From assembly GCF_005222845.1 (NCBI RefSeq), contig NZ_STFZ01000036.1, forward strand, positions 179,308-243,307: DNA of 64,000 bases, read 5' to 3'. Shown here piece after piece: positions 62,154 to 64,000 of this stretch. The notes beneath the pieces are model-generated. The model ran no database searches. It had not been told where the DNA came from and saw only the letters and a program-made list of their open reading frames with translations. The stretch comes from Rhizobium sp. FY34. GTDB taxonomy: Bacteria; Pseudomonadota; Alphaproteobacteria; Rhizobiales; Rhizobiaceae. The translations under genes were made by a program, and so were the position numbers. How positions within the stretch are numbered: position 1 is the first letter of the stretch; the number at the start of each line of letters is the position of its first letter.

Positions 62154-63041
62154 TCAGGGAGCCTCTTTGAGGAAGTCTGCGATAGCCCGGCTGACTGAAC
62201 CCAGATGCAGCAGTGGCGCATGGCCCTGGCCGATGGCCATGACATTGTTCAATGCCGGGCGTCTTGCCTGCATGGCATTGACTGTCTCGCTCATCAGAAG
62301 CGTCGAATTTTCTCCCCGCACCACCATCATGGCCACATCTGGAAACTGATCGAACTGTTCCCAGAGTGACGGTAGCGGATGGGCGCCAAGATCGGCAGCG
62401 CTGAAGGCACGGGCAATCTCCGGGTCGCAATCTGCGACGATACCATCGTCCGTCTCGACAAACAGATCGCGGGCCATATCCTGCCAGTCCCCGTCCGAAA
62501 GAGCGGGGAAGGCCGGTCCATGGATCTGTGTCAGATGGGTGACGGCATCATCCCAATGGCTGAGACGCGGTGCGGTTTTCAGATAGGCCTGAATGTCGAG
62601 AAGCCCCTGCAAGGGCAGTTCCGGGCCGACATCGTTGAAGATGAGGCCGGCAATGCGCTCGGGCGCCACGCTTGTGAGCACATGCAGGATCAGCCCGCCG
62701 CGCGATGTGCCGATAAAGACGGCTCTTTCGATACCCAATACATCGAGGAGCGCGCAGAGGTCCTGCGTTTCGGTGACGATGGTGTAGCTGGCCTTGTCCT
62801 CCACCCTGTCGGAGAGGCCGCGGCCGCGATAATCGATTGCGACAATTCGGCGTGGCTTCGTCTGCGATGCGGAAATCTCCAGCGCCAGCTTATGGAAGTC
62901 CCGCGCGTTGCGGGTCAGGCCGGGTAGGCACACCAGCGGCAGTGCGTGGTTGACATCCGATTCGGTGTCTGTGCCATAGTCGCGATAGGCCAGACGGGTG
63001 CCGTCGGCAGCGGTTATATAGCCCTGCTGGAAATTCTGCAT
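62154..63041 (-). CDS. Alpha/beta-fold hydrolase
   Basis: This 295-residue protein has LPLVCLPGLTRNARDFHKLA (oxyanion region), IVAIDYRGRGLSDR, the nucleophile elbow GTSRGG (Ser) and a late HAPLLH (catalytic His); the Asp is probably in VRGENSTLL or nearby. It hydrolyses an ester or similar bond; substrate unknown. It is convergent with porin 2. Confidence 0.78.
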   Translation of the reverse strand: MQNFQQGYITAADGTRLAYRDYGTDTESDVNHALPLVCLPGLTRNARDFHKLALEISASQTKPRRIVAIDYRGRGLSDRVEDKASYTIVTETQDLCALLDVLGIERAVFIGTSRGGLILHVLTSVAPERIAGLIFNDVGPELPLQGLLDIQAYLKTAPRLSHWDDAVTHLTQIHGPAFPALSDGDWQDMARDLFVETDDGIVADCDPEIARAFSAADLGAHPLPSLWEQFDQFPDVAMMVVRGENSTLLMSETVNAMQARRPALNNVMAIGQGHAPLLHLGSVSRAIADFLKEAP

Positions 63042-63138
63042 GGTCGCGTCCCTCCCTACCGATCGCGGCAGTCTAGCGAATCGGGAGCACCATGGGGAGG
63101 CTAAAACGAATCAGGCGGTGTGTCTGACGAGGCAGGGC

Positions 63139-64000
63139 TCAGCGGCGACCGTAACGCAGATCGTTTTCAATATCCGCGCTTTGTCCCAGCCGTACCTTGT
63201 AGACCTGATAGTTTTCCATGACCCGCTGCACGTAGTTGCGGGTTTCGGGGAAGGGAATCCGTTCGATCCAGTCAACAACCTCATCGATCGACTTGCCGCG
63301 CGGGTCGCCATAGCGTTCGATCCATTCGGGCACCCGGCGCGGGCCGGCATTATAGGCGATGAAAGTCAGGATATAAGAGCCACCGAAGGCATCGATCTGT
63401 TCGCCGAGGTAATGTGCGCCAAGCGTTGCGTTATAGCCGGGATCTGTGGTCAGTTTGGCCGCCGTATAGGCAATGCCATGCCGGCTCGCGACGCCCTTTG
63501 CCGTTCCGGGCAGGATCTGAAGGAGGCCGCGTGCATCGGCGGGCGATATGGCCGCCGGATTGAAGGCGCTTTCCTGGCGGGCAATGGCATAGGCCAGCGC
63601 CTTGCCTGAGCCTTCGATATTGGCCGTCGGGGGAATAACGCCAACGGGGAAGGCGAGCGCTGCGACATCGATGCCGCGGTTGAAAGCCGTCTTGCCGATT
63701 TCCAGGGACAGCGCGTGGTTGCGGTTGCGTTCTGCACGGGCGGCGAGGATTGCCAGTTCGCCGGGGCTGGTCATATCGTCGGCAAGCGCGCGGTAGAGCG
63801 CATCGGCTCGTTGGCTATGGCCTGCCGCGTCCAGCCGGTCGATGGCGCGCACGGCTTCTCTCGAGGCAAAGTCGCGACGGTCCGCCTCGGTCGGGGAGGG
63901 GTAGGAGACATCGAGTGTCTTCATGTTGAGCCGCGAGGCGGCCAACTGCCCATAAAAGGTCGCCGAATAGCGCGCTGCTTTCTGATAATAGTCGGCGGCC
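63139..64000 (-). CDS. Soluble lytic transglycosylase, 5' part outside the window
   Basis: The frame is open to the window end (upstream in frame: AADYYQKAARYSATFYGQLA) and matches Slt-type lytic transglycosylases. The catalytic domain has YAIARQESAFNPAAISPADA with the catalytic Glu, GLLQILPGTAKGVASRHG and FIAYNAGPRRVPEWIERYGD. It cleaves peptidoglycan glycan strands with 1,6-anhydro ends. Only the C-terminal 285 or so residues are visible. Confidence 0.88.
   Translation of the reverse strand, partial: AADYYQKAARYSATFYGQLAASRLNMKTLDVSYPSPTEADRRDFASREAVRAIDRLDAAGHSQRADALYRALADDMTSPGELAILAARAERNRNHALSLEIGKTAFNRGIDVAALAFPVGVIPPTANIEGSGKALAYAIARQESAFNPAAISPADARGLLQILPGTAKGVASRHGIAYTAAKLTTDPGYNATLGAHYLGEQIDAFGGSYILTFIAYNAGPRRVPEWIERYGDPRGKSIDEVVDWIERIPFPETRNYVQRVMENYQVYKVRLGQSADIENDLRYGRR

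Noticed and set aside
1..64000. CRISPR arrays, rRNA genes, plasmid or chromosomal origins
   Set aside because: I saw no regularly spaced repeats with unique spacers, no rRNA sequence and no origin-type iterons.

Overview
The window is a chromosomal segment of a Rhizobiaceae alphaproteobacterium (Rhizobium/Agrobacterium/Sinorhizobium group). The high-GC coding style, the order feuN-feuP-feuQ / cycHJKL / degP / two-component pair / glnE / pleC-like kinase, the paired RopA-type porins and the gene-transfer-agent (GTA) remnant all point there. The genus cannot be fixed from sequence alone. About 8 kb at the left end is mobile or decaying DNA; the rest is mostly dense core chromosome.

Left end (1-7.9 kb): the tail of an IS3-family element cuts an AlbA_2-domain gene. 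Then comes the right-hand part of a Mu-like transposable prophage in Mu order: baseplate W, J and I, tail fibre, fibre-associated protein, then a Com-like zinc-ribbon regulator, an ABC-ATPase/Mom-like GNAT fusion and a formyltransferase-like gene. The last three overlap start-to-stop and look like a DNA-hypermodification cassette, but the second and third carry frameshifts. A 22-bp direct repeat ending in CGAAAG lies where a Mu-type right end should be. Host sequence resumes inside a GTA host-specificity (TIM-barrel) gene that has lost its 5' part.

10.5-30.4 kb: a holin-like gene, feuN-feuP-feuQ (envelope/osmotic signalling), a lipoprotein, cycHJKL (cytochrome c maturation), degP, a response regulator and kinase, glnE, a PleC-like kinase (convergently overlapping glnE and preceded by a perfect CtrA-type site) and pepN. 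cycL carries a long palindromic repeat inserted in frame within its coding sequence.

30.6-45.8 kb: a DMT-family transporter, two tiny ORFs, a 270-bp inverted-repeat element, a family-4-like uracil-DNA glycosylase, an Hsp70-like protein, an RND pump with its adaptor, a short-chain dehydrogenase, etfQO, a pentapeptide protein, an L,D-transpeptidase and an MFS exporter.

46-64 kb: a lipid-kinase-like protein, a divergent glutamine-synthetase-like/class III aminotransferase pair (probably amine catabolism), a glycosyltransferase with a divergent membrane protein, a vapBC locus whose toxin has an in-frame stop, AMP nucleosidase, a DUF2147 protein, a Sel1-like protein, a HisC-like aminotransferase, a PilZ protein, a ferredoxin-reductase-like enzyme, tRNA-Ser(GCU), two tandem porins, an alpha/beta hydrolase and the 3' part of a lytic transglycosylase. 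etfQO and the DUF2147 gene share a strikingly similar 27-bp upstream block, suggesting one regulator controls both.
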